NCBI RefSeq assembly: GCF_900129005.1
Contig: NZ_FQUN01000016.1
Location: 62,001 to 126,000, forward strand
DNA: 64,000 nucleotides
Direction of reading: 5' to 3'
Source: Leeuwenhoekiella marinoflava DSM 3653
Lineage (GTDB): Bacteria > Bacteroidota > Bacteroidia > Flavobacteriales > Flavobacteriaceae
Below the pieces are notes generated by a model that was given only the letters and a program-made list of their open reading frames with translations, searched no databases and was not told where the DNA came from. The position numbers and the translations under genes were made by a program. Below are positions 8,985 to 18,434 of this stretch, one piece after another; the stretch's first letter is position 1; every line of letters begins with the position of its first letter.

Positions 8985-9669
8985 ATTTAAGGGTATTAAA
9001 CACGTTTTTTTTGATTTGGATCACACCCTTTGGGATTTTGATCGCAATTCAGAATTGGCGTTTCAGGATATATTTGAGAAGAATAGCATCCGTGTTAATG
9101 TTGAAGATTTTTTAAAGGTTTACACTCCTATTAATTTTGAATATTGGAAGTATTACCGGGAAGCTCGCGTAACAAAAGAGCAATTGCGTTACGGAAGATT
9201 AAAGAAGTCATTTGATGCTTTGCAGATAAATATTGATGACTTTTTGATAGACAGGCTTTCTATAGATTATATAGATTATTTACCGAAGCACAATCATCTT
9301 TTTGATGGAGTTTTAGAACTGCTTGAAGAACTCAATGAGAAGTATCAATTGCATATCATTACCAATGGTTTTAAGGAGGTACAAACTTTAAAACTTCAGA
9401 ATTCAAAAATAGAACACTATTTTAAGACGATGACAAGTAGTGAAGCAGCAGGTGTAAAGAAACCTGACTCAAAAATATTTCACCACGCTTTAAATGTCGC
9501 AGCTGCAACTGTAACCGAAAGTATTATGGTAGGAGACACCTATGAGGCAGATATTGTAGGGGCTCAAAATATAGGGATGCAGACGATCTGTTTCAATTAT
9601 CATAAAGCTGTATTGAAGGCTGATGAAGTTGTGGTAGATGATATTAAGTCTGTTCGCTTATTTTTGTAA
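8977..9669 (+). CDS. YjjG-family noncanonical pyrimidine nucleotidase (HAD hydrolase)
   Basis: 230 residues. HAD motif I is FFDLDHTLWDF (about residues 11-21) with the nucleophile and acid/base aspartates, motif II is the threonine in IITNGF (about 128), motif III the lysine in GVKKPDSKIF, and motif IV VGDTYEADIVGA. The start, length and the DLDHTLWDF sequence suit the YjjG subgroup, which removes phosphate from dUMP, dTMP and oxidised or modified pyrimidine monophosphates. It overlaps the upstream gene by 8 nt. Confidence 0.85.
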   Translation: MTKFKGIKHVFFDLDHTLWDFDRNSELAFQDIFEKNSIRVNVEDFLKVYTPINFEYWKYYREARVTKEQLRYGRLKKSFDALQINIDDFLIDRLSIDYIDYLPKHNHLFDGVLELLEELNEKYQLHIITNGFKEVQTLKLQNSKIEHYFKTMTSSEAAGVKKPDSKIFHHALNVAAATVTESIMVGDTYEADIVGAQNIGMQTICFNYHKAVLKADEVVVDDIKSVRLFL

Positions 9670-9724
9670 ATTAAGAACGATAACAAAACAAGATTTAATT
9701 CGTTAGATTAATAGATTATAAAAC

Positions 9725-10609
9725 ATGATGAAAAAGAATTTAATACTAGCCTTAGCATTACTTTTAGGAGTTATAAGCCTTTCGGCTCAAGAATTAGGAG
9801 ATTATAAATACATCGTTGTACCTCAGAAGTTTGAGTTTCAGGATGAGGCCGGTCAATATGATGTGAATGCGCTAACCCGTTTTCTTTTTATAAAATATGG
9901 TTTTAATGCTTATATGGAAAATGAAGAGTTGCCGTCAGATTTAAACCAGTCGGGTTGTAATACGTTGTATGCACGAGCTACTATCAGTGGATTTTTAAGT
10001 ACTAAAGCTTTGATCTCATTAGTAAACTGTAGAGGTAAAGAGGTTTTTGTTTTACCAGAAGGGAAAAGTAAAATAAAGGAATTTAAAGCAGGTCATCAGG
10101 ATGCATTTAGAGATGCGTTTGAAGAGCTCGAAGAAGAATATGGTTATACCTATTCTGAAGAGATTGTAGAGCGTGCAGAGCTCATTGAGGTTGAGGAAGA
10201 TGAAGAAGCAGAATTGGTACCGGAAATACGAAGAAAACAGGAGCCTAAGGTTGTTGCCGTGACTGCTGTTGTTAAGAACACTGGTAAAGAAATCAAAGAA
10301 GAAGTAAGCACAGCGATTGATACAGAGACTGCTGCTCCAAGTACCAATGAATCTGTGATTGAAAAAGATAGTACAACTGTTTTAACCAGTGCAGATAAAT
10401 CATTTAGTATGCAGGCTACAACTTCTGGGTTTGATGTTTATGAAGGAAGTTCTAAGATAGGAACGGCTGTAAAAACATCTTCAGGTTCTTATTTAGTAAG
10501 TACTTCAGAATTCACGGGAGTAGGTTATTATAACGGTACAGAGTTTACTGTAGAACGTGAAATAAAAGGTGTGTCTGGATTAGTGAAAATGGTTTTCTCT
10601 AAAAAGTAA
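9725..10609 (+). CDS. Exported protein of unknown function
   Basis: 294 residues from the ATG at 9725 (or 9728, two adjacent ATGs). A signal peptide ends near SLSAQ (residue 22). The first half (LGDYKYIVVPQKFEFQ, NALTRFLFIKYGFNAY) reads as a compact alpha/beta domain. It is followed by a very acidic stretch (EEEYGYTYSEEIVERAELIE, then EVEEDEEAE, about residues 138-160), a low-complexity linker rich in T, E and S, and a C-terminal beta-rich part ending VSGLVKMVFSKK. I do not recognise a family function; proteins of this look are common in flavobacteria. It ends in a strong bidirectional terminator. Confidence 0.7.
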   Translation: MMKKNLILALALLLGVISLSAQELGDYKYIVVPQKFEFQDEAGQYDVNALTRFLFIKYGFNAYMENEELPSDLNQSGCNTLYARATISGFLSTKALISLVNCRGKEVFVLPEGKSKIKEFKAGHQDAFRDAFEELEEEYGYTYSEEIVERAELIEVEEDEEAELVPEIRRKQEPKVVAVTAVVKNTGKEIKEEVSTAIDTETAAPSTNESVIEKDSTTVLTSADKSFSMQATTSGFDVYEGSSKIGTAVKTSSGSYLVSTSEFTGVGYYNGTEFTVEREIKGVSGLVKMVFSKK

Positions 10610-10619
10610 TACCATATAA

Positions 10620-10676
10620 TTCACCCAATAAAAAACTCCCTCTTGATAATCAAGAGGGAGTTTTTTATTGGGTGAA
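10620..10676. terminator. Bidirectional terminator, perfect 27-bp inverted repeat
   Basis: Two arms of 27 nt (10620-10646 and 10650-10676) are exact reverse complements around a 3-nt loop TAA. The core AACTCCCTCTTGA / TCAAGAGGGAGTT is flanked by A and T runs, so it can stop transcription from both convergent genes (the unknown exported protein and rarA). Confidence 0.92.
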
Positions 10677-10684
10677 AAGTCGTT

Positions 10685-11962
10685 TTAATAGTCGTACTTA
10701 TCCCCCCAACGGTTTTTCAGAAACTTACGAATACCATCTTCTCGCGCATTATTTCCGGGATCATAGAGCTTTTGGTTTTTTATTTCTTCAGGTAGAAATT
10801 CCTGATAAATAAAATTTCCGGTGCCATCGTGTGAATATTTATATTCATCTCCATAGCCTAGTTCTTTCATCAATTTAGTTGGGGCGTTACGCAAAGCAAG
10901 CGGTATAGGGAGGTCTCCTGTTTGCTTAACCAATTGTTGAGCTTTGTTGATCGCCATATAAGAAGCGTTGCTTTTTGCTGAGGTTGCCAGATAGGTCACG
11001 CACTGACTTAATATGATACGAGATTCAGGATAGCCTATGGTTGTTACTGCTGTAAAGGCATTTGTGGCCATTATTAAAGCCGTTGGGTTGGCATTGCCAA
11101 TATCTTCTGAAGCAAGAATGATTAAACGTCTTGCAATGAATTTAAGATCTTCTCCACCCTCGATCATTCGGGCTAAATAATAAACCGCTGCATTGGGATC
11201 GCTACCTCTAATCGATTTGATAAATGCGGAAATGATATCATAATGTTGCTCGCCGGTTTTGTCATACATTACCGTATTCTGTTGCACTTTTTGCTGCACC
11301 ATTTCATTGGTTATAATTACTTTTTCAGAATTTGTGGTAGTAACAAGCAATTCAAAAATATTGAGCAGTTTACGAGCGTCACCGCCACTTATGCGTAACA
11401 GAGCTTCTGTTTCTTCGAGTATTATTTCCTTTTTAGCAAGAATTGCATCCTGAGTCATTGCACGCTTTAAAAGCGCTCTCAGGTCATCTGCAGAAAACGG
11501 ATTGAGCACATAAACCTGACAACGCGACAAGAGTGCAGGTATAACCTCAAAACTTGGATTTTCGGTGGTTGCACCTATTAACGTTACCCAGCCTTTTTCT
11601 ACCGCTGCGAGTAACGAATCTTGTTGCGATTTGCTAAAGCGGTGTATCTCGTCTATAAATAACAATGGATTTTTCTGCGTGAATAATCCTCCGGCATTTT
11701 TTGCTTTTTCAATCACCTCGCGCACATCTTTAACACCACTGTTAATAGCGCTTAAAATATAAAACGGACGCTTTGATTCTTCAGCAATAATAGAAGCTAA
11801 GGTGGTTTTGCCAACTCCCGGAGGTCCCCACAATATCAAAGAAGGAATAATACCTGATTTTATCGAAGAAGTGAGAGAACCCTTGTCACCTACAAGATGT
11901 TCCTGACTTAAGTAGTCATTTAAAGTTTTAGGACGTAAACGTTCTGCTAATGGTGCATTCAT
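10685..11962 (-). CDS. rarA: Replication-associated recombination protein RarA (MgsA)
   Basis: 425 residues. AAA+ ATPase of the clamp-loader clade that acts at stalled replication forks. The N-terminus [19 protein letters not shown] is typical. Walker A is GPPGVGKTT (about residues 46-54), Walker [10 protein letters not shown] (about 100-108), sensor 1 [11 protein letters not shown], and the arginine-finger segment ALLSRCQVY. The C-terminal part with [20 protein letters not shown] and [15 protein letters not shown] is the tetramerisation domain of this family. It converges on the unknown exported protein across the shared terminator. Confidence 0.95.
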   Translation of the reverse strand: MNAPLAERLRPKTLNDYLSQEHLVGDKGSLTSSIKSGIIPSLILWGPPGVGKTTLASIIAEESKRPFYILSAINSGVKDVREVIEKAKNAGGLFTQKNPLLFIDEIHRFSKSQQDSLLAAVEKGWVTLIGATTENPSFEVIPALLSRCQVYVLNPFSADDLRALLKRAMTQDAILAKKEIILEETEALLRISGGDARKLLNIFELLVTTTNSEKVIITNEMVQQKVQQNTVMYDKTGEQHYDIISAFIKSIRGSDPNAAVYYLARMIEGGEDLKFIARRLIILASEDIGNANPTALIMATNAFTAVTTIGYPESRIILSQCVTYLATSAKSNASYMAINKAQQLVKQTGDLPIPLALRNAPTKLMKELGYGDEYKYSHDGTGNFIYQEFLPEEIKNQKLYDPGNNAREDGIRKFLKNRWGDKYDY

Positions 11963-12144
11963 TCTTCAAAATTATTTATTTAGCATTTATTAACTTGAAA
12001 ACTCAACTTAAAATAAACTAGCAAATGAGTTAAAATTGAAAAATGTACCAGCTTAATTGATTAAGGATTTTTAATAAAAGCAATTTACTGCCAGTATTTC
12101 CTGTTTTAGATTTTTGGTTAAACAATTGCTTGTAATTATTTAGT

Positions 12145-12858
12145 ATGCGAACAAAAGATCAAAACACAAGTTTTCAATTCAGTACAGGGGTGATATTATA
12201 CCCGGTGTTATTTGTATTGTTGATGTGGTTGGTTTTTTGGTTTGAACTCCGTTTTGGGTACAACTTCACTGATTTTGGCGTGTTGCCTAGAACATTTTCT
12301 GGCATAAGCGGTATTATTTTTTCACCATTTATTCATTCAGGATTAAGTCATTTGTGGCATAACAGCGTGCCTATTTTAGTATTGATGGGAGGACTTTTTT
12401 ATTTCTACAAACCTGTAGCTTGGCGTGTTCTATTTGTATTAATACTCATTTCCGGTCTTGGAACGTGGCTAATAGGTAGACAGGCATATCACATAGGAGC
12501 GAGCGGAGTGGTGTACGGGTTAGCTTCCTTTTTATTTTTTAAAGGAATTTGGTCTAAACATTATCGGCTTACAGCGTTCTCACTAATCGTAGTTTTTCTC
12601 TACGGAAGTCTTATTTGGGGTACAATGCCTATTCAGGAAGGTATGAGTTGGGAAGGCCATTTGTCCGGTTTTTTAGGTGGACTTCTACTAGCTTTTTTAA
12701 TTAAAAATAAAATACCAAAACCCGCTAAATATCATTGGGAAACCGAAGCTTATAACCCTGAAAACGATCCTTTTTTAAGACAGTTTGATGAGCACGGAAA
12801 CTTTATAGATCTGCCTGAAGAATCTGATGAAGACTTAGAAGAAGATATTAATGCTTAG
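12145..12858 (+). CDS. Rhomboid family intramembrane serine protease
   Basis: 237 residues with about six membrane segments. The catalytic serine lies in HIGASGVVYG (about residues 117-126) and the histidine in SWEGHLSGFLGG near residue 172; an HSGLSHLWHN segment near residues 67-76 corresponds to the conserved HxxxH/N region of TM2. The C-terminal 50 residues are cytoplasmic and acidic (ESDEDLEEDINA). It cleaves membrane-protein substrates within the bilayer; the substrate is unknown. Its TAG stop overlaps the stop of rlmB on the other strand within the 4 bases TTAG. Confidence 0.9.
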   Translation: MRTKDQNTSFQFSTGVILYPVLFVLLMWLVFWFELRFGYNFTDFGVLPRTFSGISGIIFSPFIHSGLSHLWHNSVPILVLMGGLFYFYKPVAWRVLFVLILISGLGTWLIGRQAYHIGASGVVYGLASFLFFKGIWSKHYRLTAFSLIVVFLYGSLIWGTMPIQEGMSWEGHLSGFLGGLLLAFLIKNKIPKPAKYHWETEAYNPENDPFLRQFDEHGNFIDLPEESDEDLEEDINA

Positions 12859-13589
12859 CTTCGTTGTCTTACGATTTCATATAAAAAAGCACCACAAGCC
12901 ACAGAAACATTAAGCGAACTAATCGTTCCGGTCATTGGTAATTTTGCTTTTTGATCTACCAGTTTTAAAACTCCTGCGGTAACACCTTTACCTTCGCTAC
13001 CCATAACCAGAGCAGTAGGAGTGGTGTAATCTAAATCGTAAACAGAGCTTTCTGTTTTTTCTGTTGCAGCTACAACCTGAACACCTGATCCCTGTAAGTA
13101 AAAAAGCGCATCTTTAATGTGGTCTACTTTGCAAATCGGGATATTGAAAATTGCTCCGGCAGATGTTTTAACCGTATCGTCGGTTACTGGTGCTCCTCCT
13201 GATTTGGGTACTATAATAGCATCAACACCTGTGCAAACTGCAGTACGGATAATTGCGCCAAAATTGCGTACATCTGTAAGTTGGTCTAATAATAAAAACA
13301 GTGCCGGCTTATCTGCTGCCAAAATAGCTTCAGCAGTAGCTTCGAATTCAGCAAATCGAATAGGGGAGATTGTAGCAATCGCTCCCTGATGATTTTGATC
13401 AGAAAGTTTATACAGTTTTTCCTGAGGAACATAAGAAACCGAAATTCCGTGTTCACGAATTAAACCTTCTAATTCTTTAGAAAGTGGATTGTTAAGACCT
13501 TTTTGAAGATATATTTTACCTATTTCTTTACCAGCATTTATCGCTTCAATAATCGCCCGGGTACCGTAAATGTGAGTGCTTTTTGACAT
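12855..13589 (-). CDS. rlmB: 23S rRNA (guanosine-2'-O-)-methyltransferase RlmB (TrmH/SpoU family)
   Basis: 244 residues. An N-terminal substrate-binding domain (about residues 1-80, IYGTRAIIEAINAG) precedes the SPOUT domain with its three motifs: NFGAIIRTA (about 107-115), MGSEGKGV (about 195-202) and the C-terminal LPMTGTISSLNVSVACGAFL that forms the trefoil knot and binds AdoMet. It would methylate G2251 of 23S rRNA. It converges with the rhomboid gene. A -7 box lies only 5 nt before the ATG, suggesting a leaderless transcript. Confidence 0.92.
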   Translation of the reverse strand: MSKSTHIYGTRAIIEAINAGKEIGKIYLQKGLNNPLSKELEGLIREHGISVSYVPQEKLYKLSDQNHQGAIATISPIRFAEFEATAEAILAADKPALFLLLDQLTDVRNFGAIIRTAVCTGVDAIIVPKSGGAPVTDDTVKTSAGAIFNIPICKVDHIKDALFYLQGSGVQVVAATEKTESSVYDLDYTTPTALVMGSEGKGVTAGVLKLVDQKAKLPMTGTISSLNVSVACGAFLYEIVRQRS

Positions 13590-13593
13590 AGTG

Positions 13594-13601
13594 CAAAGAT
13601 A
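13594..13601 (-). promoter_or_regulatory. Putative -7 element for rlmB
   Basis: On the minus strand the sequence is TATCTTTG, a perfect TAnnTTTG, ending 5 nt before the rlmB ATG. If used, transcription would begin at or within a base or two of the start codon. No clear TTG is seen at the -33 position. Confidence 0.5.
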
Positions 13602-13629
13602 GGTTTGTTTTGGTGGATGCAGAAATAAA

Positions 13630-13658
13630 AAAAGCCATCTGCATTGCAGATGGCTTTT
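13630..13658 (-). terminator. Intrinsic terminator after susC-susD pair 1
   Basis: AAAAGCCATCTGC (13630-13642) pairs perfectly with GCAGATGGCTTTT (13646-13658) around ATT. On the minus strand the stem is followed by a U-run. It separates the upstream SusD gene from rlmB. Confidence 0.9.
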
Positions 13659-13681
13659 AAATCAAATAATAACTAGAGAAC

Positions 13682-15136
13682 TTAGTTTACATCCCAGAAA
13701 ACAGGAGTGTCCAGTTCGTCGCCACCTATTGCTGAAGCAGCAGCAGAGTAGCCAGAATTGTTTAAGTTTTGTTCAATTACAGGATACGTAAAACGTAATG
13801 GAACAGCATCGAAACGAGATTGTTCAGGAGCTTCAAGTTGTGGGTAATCTAAGCGACGGAACTCTGTCCATGCTTCAAAACCACGATTGTAAAGACCTAT
13901 CCATTTTTGGATACCTATTTTTTGCTTGTAACCACCCTCTGCTGTTGCATAAGCAACAGATGGTTGAGCAAGATATGTTGCAGCATCAGCGTCGCTTACA
14001 CCCCAATAAACCATACTGGCAGTAATGGCATCATTATAATAATCAGCAGCAACACCCGTTATGAACCCGCGTTCTACAGCTTCAGCTAACAGGAAATTAA
14101 CTTCAGCAGCATCAAAAATAACACCTTCTAAATCTGGGGTGTAAAATAAAGCTCCTAAATGTGAATAGTTGTCATATGTAATATTGCTTCCGTATGGAGC
14201 TCCTACGTATTCACCATCTATGGGGTCTGAAAGGTAAATTGGGCGACGAGGATCCTCTAGATCATTAACAACATCAACAAAAGTGTCTGCAGGTACAAAA
14301 TCTTTTCTCTTACTCTGTACTAAATCAACCCAAAGTGGATTGGTATTAGGTGTCGTAGTAAAATAAGTTATGGTTGCATTTTGTTCATTAGATGTAATCA
14401 CATTATCTGCTGCTTCAGAAACTAATTGAGCTGCTAAAGTAGGATTCACATCTGCTAAATGCATACCCAGACGTAATTTTAAAGAATTACCGAAAGTAAC
14501 CCAATTTGCTACGTCTCCACCGTAATATAAATCTTGATCACCAAAACTACCATAAGTAGGATCTAGTGCATCTAAAGCTGAATTTAAATTATCAATGATA
14601 CTCGTGTAAATAGCTTCATCATCCGTATATGAAGGGTTTACATTTTCTATATCTAAACCTTCTGTAAATGGAATGTCACCAAAAGTGTCAACTAGTATTT
14701 GCCAAGCTAATGTTTCTTGGATTTTGATAATAGCTAATTTGTTAGCTTTTTTAGCTGTGTCTTCTGCAAATTGATCTGGAGATATATTTAAAATTTCTTC
14801 AGCTTCAATATTTATAGTCGCTTGATCAAAATCTTTGAGAATATCGCGATACATAATATTCCAGTGTCTTTCAGGAATTGATCGAGTAATGATATTATAG
14901 CGAGATTCATCTGTATACTGAGCCTCACTCCATTGCTGCGCGAATAATCGAAATACATTGTTATTAACATTTGTATTTACTAATTGATCAGCAAGTTCTC
15001 TCTGGGCATTAGACATTAGCATCTCTCCTGGAACATCGGTAAAAGCCTTTCCGTTTTCGTTAAGACCTTCTAAGTCACTAGAGCATTGTGCGAGCACAAG
15101 TCCAAGACTTAATAAAATTATCTTTTTTATCATCAT
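13682..15136 (-). CDS. SusD/RagB-family nutrient-binding outer-membrane lipoprotein (SusD-like_2 type)
   Basis: 484 residues. The signal peptide ends in a lipobox (VLAQC, Cys at residue 17), so it is lipid-anchored at the cell surface where SusD proteins cap the SusC channel. The body is helical with TPR-like segments: RELADQLVNTNVNNN, FRLFAQQWSEAQY, IMYRDILKDFDQA, LRLGMHLADVNPTLAAQL and the late FDAAEVNFLLAEAVERGF, all typical of the SusD-like_2 group. Start codons at 15136 or 15133 are equally possible. It begins 8 nt after the SusC stop, behind a run of A residues. Substrate cannot be told from sequence. Confidence 0.9.
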   Translation of the reverse strand: MMIKKIILLSLGLVLAQCSSDLEGLNENGKAFTDVPGEMLMSNAQRELADQLVNTNVNNNVFRLFAQQWSEAQYTDESRYNIITRSIPERHWNIMYRDILKDFDQATINIEAEEILNISPDQFAEDTAKKANKLAIIKIQETLAWQILVDTFGDIPFTEGLDIENVNPSYTDDEAIYTSIIDNLNSALDALDPTYGSFGDQDLYYGGDVANWVTFGNSLKLRLGMHLADVNPTLAAQLVSEAADNVITSNEQNATITYFTTTPNTNPLWVDLVQSKRKDFVPADTFVDVVNDLEDPRRPIYLSDPIDGEYVGAPYGSNITYDNYSHLGALFYTPDLEGVIFDAAEVNFLLAEAVERGFITGVAADYYNDAITASMVYWGVSDADAATYLAQPSVAYATAEGGYKQKIGIQKWIGLYNRGFEAWTEFRRLDYPQLEAPEQSRFDAVPLRFTYPVIEQNLNNSGYSAAASAIGGDELDTPVFWDVN

Positions 15137-15144
15137 TTTTTTTT

Positions 15145-18100
15145 TTAGAATTGAAGACTTACGTTAAAGCCGTAATCTCTGGTAGTAGGTAAAACCCCAC
15201 TTTGATATCCTTGTAAGTTACCGGAACTTAAACCAGCTTCTGGATCAGCATAAGGCACATTCTTGTGAATGATCCAAAGGTTAGATCCTGTTAATGTAAA
15301 CGTTGCTTTAGTGAAGAAAAGGTTATCTAAAAAGCGTGTTGGAAGACTATAGCTTAAAGCAACCTCTCTTAATTTTACGTAAGAAGCATCGTAAACAAAT
15401 TCTGAATTAGGGAAAGTAGAATATCCAAATACTCCAAATTCACTAACGTCAACACGAGTAGTGTTTGGAGAACCATCAGCAGTTACACCGTCAAAAATTA
15501 CACCACCACCATTTGCGATAGTATTACGCACAGGGTTTCCTAAGTCATTCGTAAATGCTGTATTAGGATATAAGCCTGTTGCCTGACCGTAATATTGGTC
15601 AAGAGAAAATACGCTTCCACCTTTTTGAACATCAATTAAAAAGCTTAAGCTTAAATTTTTATAAGTGAAAGAGTTGAAAACACCGCCTGTATAATCTGGG
15701 TTTACGTTACCAATTACAGTATTAGGACTGGTTGTGGTATACAAGCCATCCTCATCTATAATTCTTTCTCCATTATCATTAGTTGCATAGTCCGAACCTT
15801 TTATGATACCAAAAGGCTGACCTATAGATCCATTTAAAGTAACACCACCTTGAAAGTCTCCTAATACAATATTATCTGTTTCGTCAAGAGAAAGTAACTT
15901 GTTACGGTTACGTGCGAAGTTTACTCTAATATCCCATTTAAAGTCATCTGACATTAATGGGGTAGCATTTAAAGAAACCTCAACACCTTTGTTTTGTAGT
16001 TCACCTGAGTTAATGATTTTTGTTGTATATCCGGTAGAACCAGACACTTGTAATGGAAGAACCTGATTTTTTGTATTTGTCTTATAGAAAGAAACATCTA
16101 AGCCAAGTCTTCTTTTGAAAAAATCTAATTCTAAACCACCTTCATAACTCGTTAAACGCTCTTCTTTAAGATCAGGATTACGTCTTGTGCTTGAAACTGA
16201 AAAAATGTTAGCATCACCAAACTTCGTAGGCTTCGCAAATACATCTCTTAATTGAGCAAAGTCTGCTCCAGTACCTACTTCAGCATAGTTTAAACGCAGT
16301 TTACCAAAACTCAACCAGTCTGCATTGATGTCGTTAGAAAATATATAACTTCCAGTTACAGATGGGTAATAGAAAGAGTTGTTGCCTTCAGGAAGGGTTG
16401 AAGTAGCATCACGTCTAATTGTTCCTTCTAAGAAAAATTTGTTATAAAATCCAAAACTTGCTTGAGCATACACTCCATCAACTCCTATTTTTTCATCTTG
16501 CTCAATTGGAGCTTCAATAGGGTTTTCAGAATTCGAAAGAGAATATACTCCAGGAACTACCAGGCCTCCATTAGTAATTGCATAAATAGATTTAATATTA
16601 TTTCTTCTAATATTAGTACCTAAGATACCGTTAAAGCTTATATCATCAGATATGTCAGTATCAAAATTCATAATTAAATCGTAGTTGTATTCTCTAAAAG
16701 TTCTATTGAAACGCGAATATTTTGCAACTGGATTACTTCCTACTGAAGTGCGTTCTTCTTGCAATTCATCATAAGAATCCATTGTAACTCTACCCACAAC
16801 ATTAAACCAGTCTGTTACATCATAAGTTAAAGCGACATTACCATAAACGCGGTTACGCTCATCATTTTGATAATTTTCATATCTACTGTAGTAAGGGTTG
16901 TCCCAGTATATAGGTGCGTCATTTGTTGGAGAAGTATAGTTCCAAGTGTAATTTCTACCAGTTCTTTCGTAAGCTCTTCTTTGATCTTCAAAGTTAACAT
17001 TAGTCTGCGCCCACTGGCGGAAATTAGAAATAATGTTATTGCTATAGCCCGTGCTGTTACGACCTAAAGTTTTTTGATTTACAAAGTTAATATTTGTAGA
17101 AACCGAAAGCTTGTCAGTAAAATCGTGTGAGCCGTTGAAGTTAATAGTATTCTTATTTTGTTCACTGTTTGGCATAATACCAGTAGCATCAAATTTAGAA
17201 TAGTTTAAACGGAAAGCCGATTTTTCAGTTCCGCCAGATACTGCCACACTATTTGTTAAAGTAACTGCGGTGTCAAAGAATGAAATGGGACCGTTATCAC
17301 CAGCAAAAGTCCAAGGAGTAGCTTGACCAAAAGTTGGACTTGTAGGGTCAAATAACGCATCCCATTGATAAACAAGAAGACTAGGGTCAAATGCGGAACC
17401 ATAAGAAGCATCATCACTAAGATACGTCAAACGGTCATTAGTACCATCTCCATCAACATCGCTTGATAAAAATCCAGGACCATATCCTGCACCATATTGA
17501 CTTTGATATTTTGCAAAAGTCTCTTTGTTTACACGACCAATCTGAATCCCAGAATTGATAGAAACACCGATACCTTCATTTTTAGTTCCTTTTTTAGTGG
17601 TGATTATGATTGCACCATTAGAAGCACGGTTACCGTAAAGAGCTGTTGCAGCAGCACCTTTAAGTACATTTACAGAAGCAATGTTGTCTGGGTTAATGTC
17701 AGAAGCTGCATTACCGTAGTCAAAACCACCTCTAGCTTCTTGTTGATCACTACCGTTAGTATTTGAGTTGTCAATTATTACACCGTCAACTACAAATAAA
17801 GCTTGGTTATTACCAGTTAAAGAGTTAGTACCCCTTAATAATACGTTAGTAGAGCCACCTATATTGCTGTTACGTTTAATTTGTAGACCAGATACTTTAC
17901 CTGACAAAGAGTTTGCAATGTTACCTCCTTGAGTTACAGTGCTAACTTGATCTCCGGAAACCTCTTCGGTTGCGTAACCTAGGGTTTTCTTTTCTCTCGA
18001 AATGCCTAAAGCTGTAACTACTACTTCATCCAGAGCTTCACCAGCTTGTAATGTAACGTTGATGGTGTTAGAAGCCCCTACAACTTGCTCTGAATCACCA

Positions 18101-18333
18101 AAGCCAACATAAGAAAAAACCAATGTTTCTCCTGTAGAAGCAGAAATTGCATAGTTTCCATCAAAATCGGTTTGTGTACCCGTAGTAGTTCCTTGAATGA
18201 CGATGTTTACGCCGGGAAGAGGAACTCCACTTCCATCGGTAACCGTTCCGGTTACTTCTTTCGTTTGTGCAAACGAGATTTGCACCACTAACGCTAAAAC
18301 TAGCGTTAGCAATCCAGTAAATTTAATTTTCAT
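15145..18333 (-). CDS. SusC/RagA-family TonB-linked outer-membrane transporter (pair 1)
   Basis: 1062 residues. Signal peptide to about residue 22 (LVVQISFAQ), then a carboxypeptidase-regulatory-like domain with the group signature GTVTDGSGVPLPGVNIVIQG, the TonB-box region DEVVVTALG near residue 105, the plug domain (GKVSGLQI, LYGNRASNGAIIITTKKG) and a large beta-barrel ending in aromatic FNVSLQF for BAM recognition. Together with the SusD gene 8 nt downstream it forms a TonB-driven uptake unit. The plug and barrel are complete. Its leader shares a 17-nt motif with the second susC of the window. Confidence 0.95.
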   Translation of the reverse strand: MKIKFTGLLTLVLALVVQISFAQTKEVTGTVTDGSGVPLPGVNIVIQGTTTGTQTDFDGNYAISASTGETLVFSYVGFGDSEQVVGASNTINVTLQAGEALDEVVVTALGISREKKTLGYATEEVSGDQVSTVTQGGNIANSLSGKVSGLQIKRNSNIGGSTNVLLRGTNSLTGNNQALFVVDGVIIDNSNTNGSDQQEARGGFDYGNAASDINPDNIASVNVLKGAAATALYGNRASNGAIIITTKKGTKNEGIGVSINSGIQIGRVNKETFAKYQSQYGAGYGPGFLSSDVDGDGTNDRLTYLSDDASYGSAFDPSLLVYQWDALFDPTSPTFGQATPWTFAGDNGPISFFDTAVTLTNSVAVSGGTEKSAFRLNYSKFDATGIMPNSEQNKNTINFNGSHDFTDKLSVSTNINFVNQKTLGRNSTGYSNNIISNFRQWAQTNVNFEDQRRAYERTGRNYTWNYTSPTNDAPIYWDNPYYSRYENYQNDERNRVYGNVALTYDVTDWFNVVGRVTMDSYDELQEERTSVGSNPVAKYSRFNRTFREYNYDLIMNFDTDISDDISFNGILGTNIRRNNIKSIYAITNGGLVVPGVYSLSNSENPIEAPIEQDEKIGVDGVYAQASFGFYNKFFLEGTIRRDATSTLPEGNNSFYYPSVTGSYIFSNDINADWLSFGKLRLNYAEVGTGADFAQLRDVFAKPTKFGDANIFSVSSTRRNPDLKEERLTSYEGGLELDFFKRRLGLDVSFYKTNTKNQVLPLQVSGSTGYTTKIINSGELQNKGVEVSLNATPLMSDDFKWDIRVNFARNRNKLLSLDETDNIVLGDFQGGVTLNGSIGQPFGIIKGSDYATNDNGERIIDEDGLYTTTSPNTVIGNVNPDYTGGVFNSFTYKNLSLSFLIDVQKGGSVFSLDQYYGQATGLYPNTAFTNDLGNPVRNTIANGGGVIFDGVTADGSPNTTRVDVSEFGVFGYSTFPNSEFVYDASYVKLREVALSYSLPTRFLDNLFFTKATFTLTGSNLWIIHKNVPYADPEAGLSSGNLQGYQSGVLPTTRDYGFNVSLQF

Positions 18334-18340
18334 GTTATTG

Positions 18341-18357
18341 TTTATTTGAATTAGCCA
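18341..18357 (-). repeat. 17-nt leader motif shared by both susC genes (copy 1)
   Basis: On the coding strand TGGCTAATTCAAATAAA sits 8-24 nt before the susC ATG. The same 17 bases precede the other susC at 23349-23365, while the sequence farther upstream differs. Confidence 0.8.
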
Positions 18358-18434
18358 ATCGCGAATTTGTATAAATAATATTCAATAAACAATTTATTTC
18401 TCTTAAAACTTCAATGAAGTGTTACTGAAAATTC

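Noticed and set aside
10667-10675. TTGGGTGAA in the long terminator resembles part of the eno-gltA 15-mer repeat
   Set aside because: Only nine bases match and here they belong to a perfect inverted repeat; probably chance.
13117-13389. A plus-strand 90-residue frame within rlmB
   Set aside because: Antisense shadow of conserved SPOUT-domain codons; composition (A, S, V, P) is typical of such shadows.
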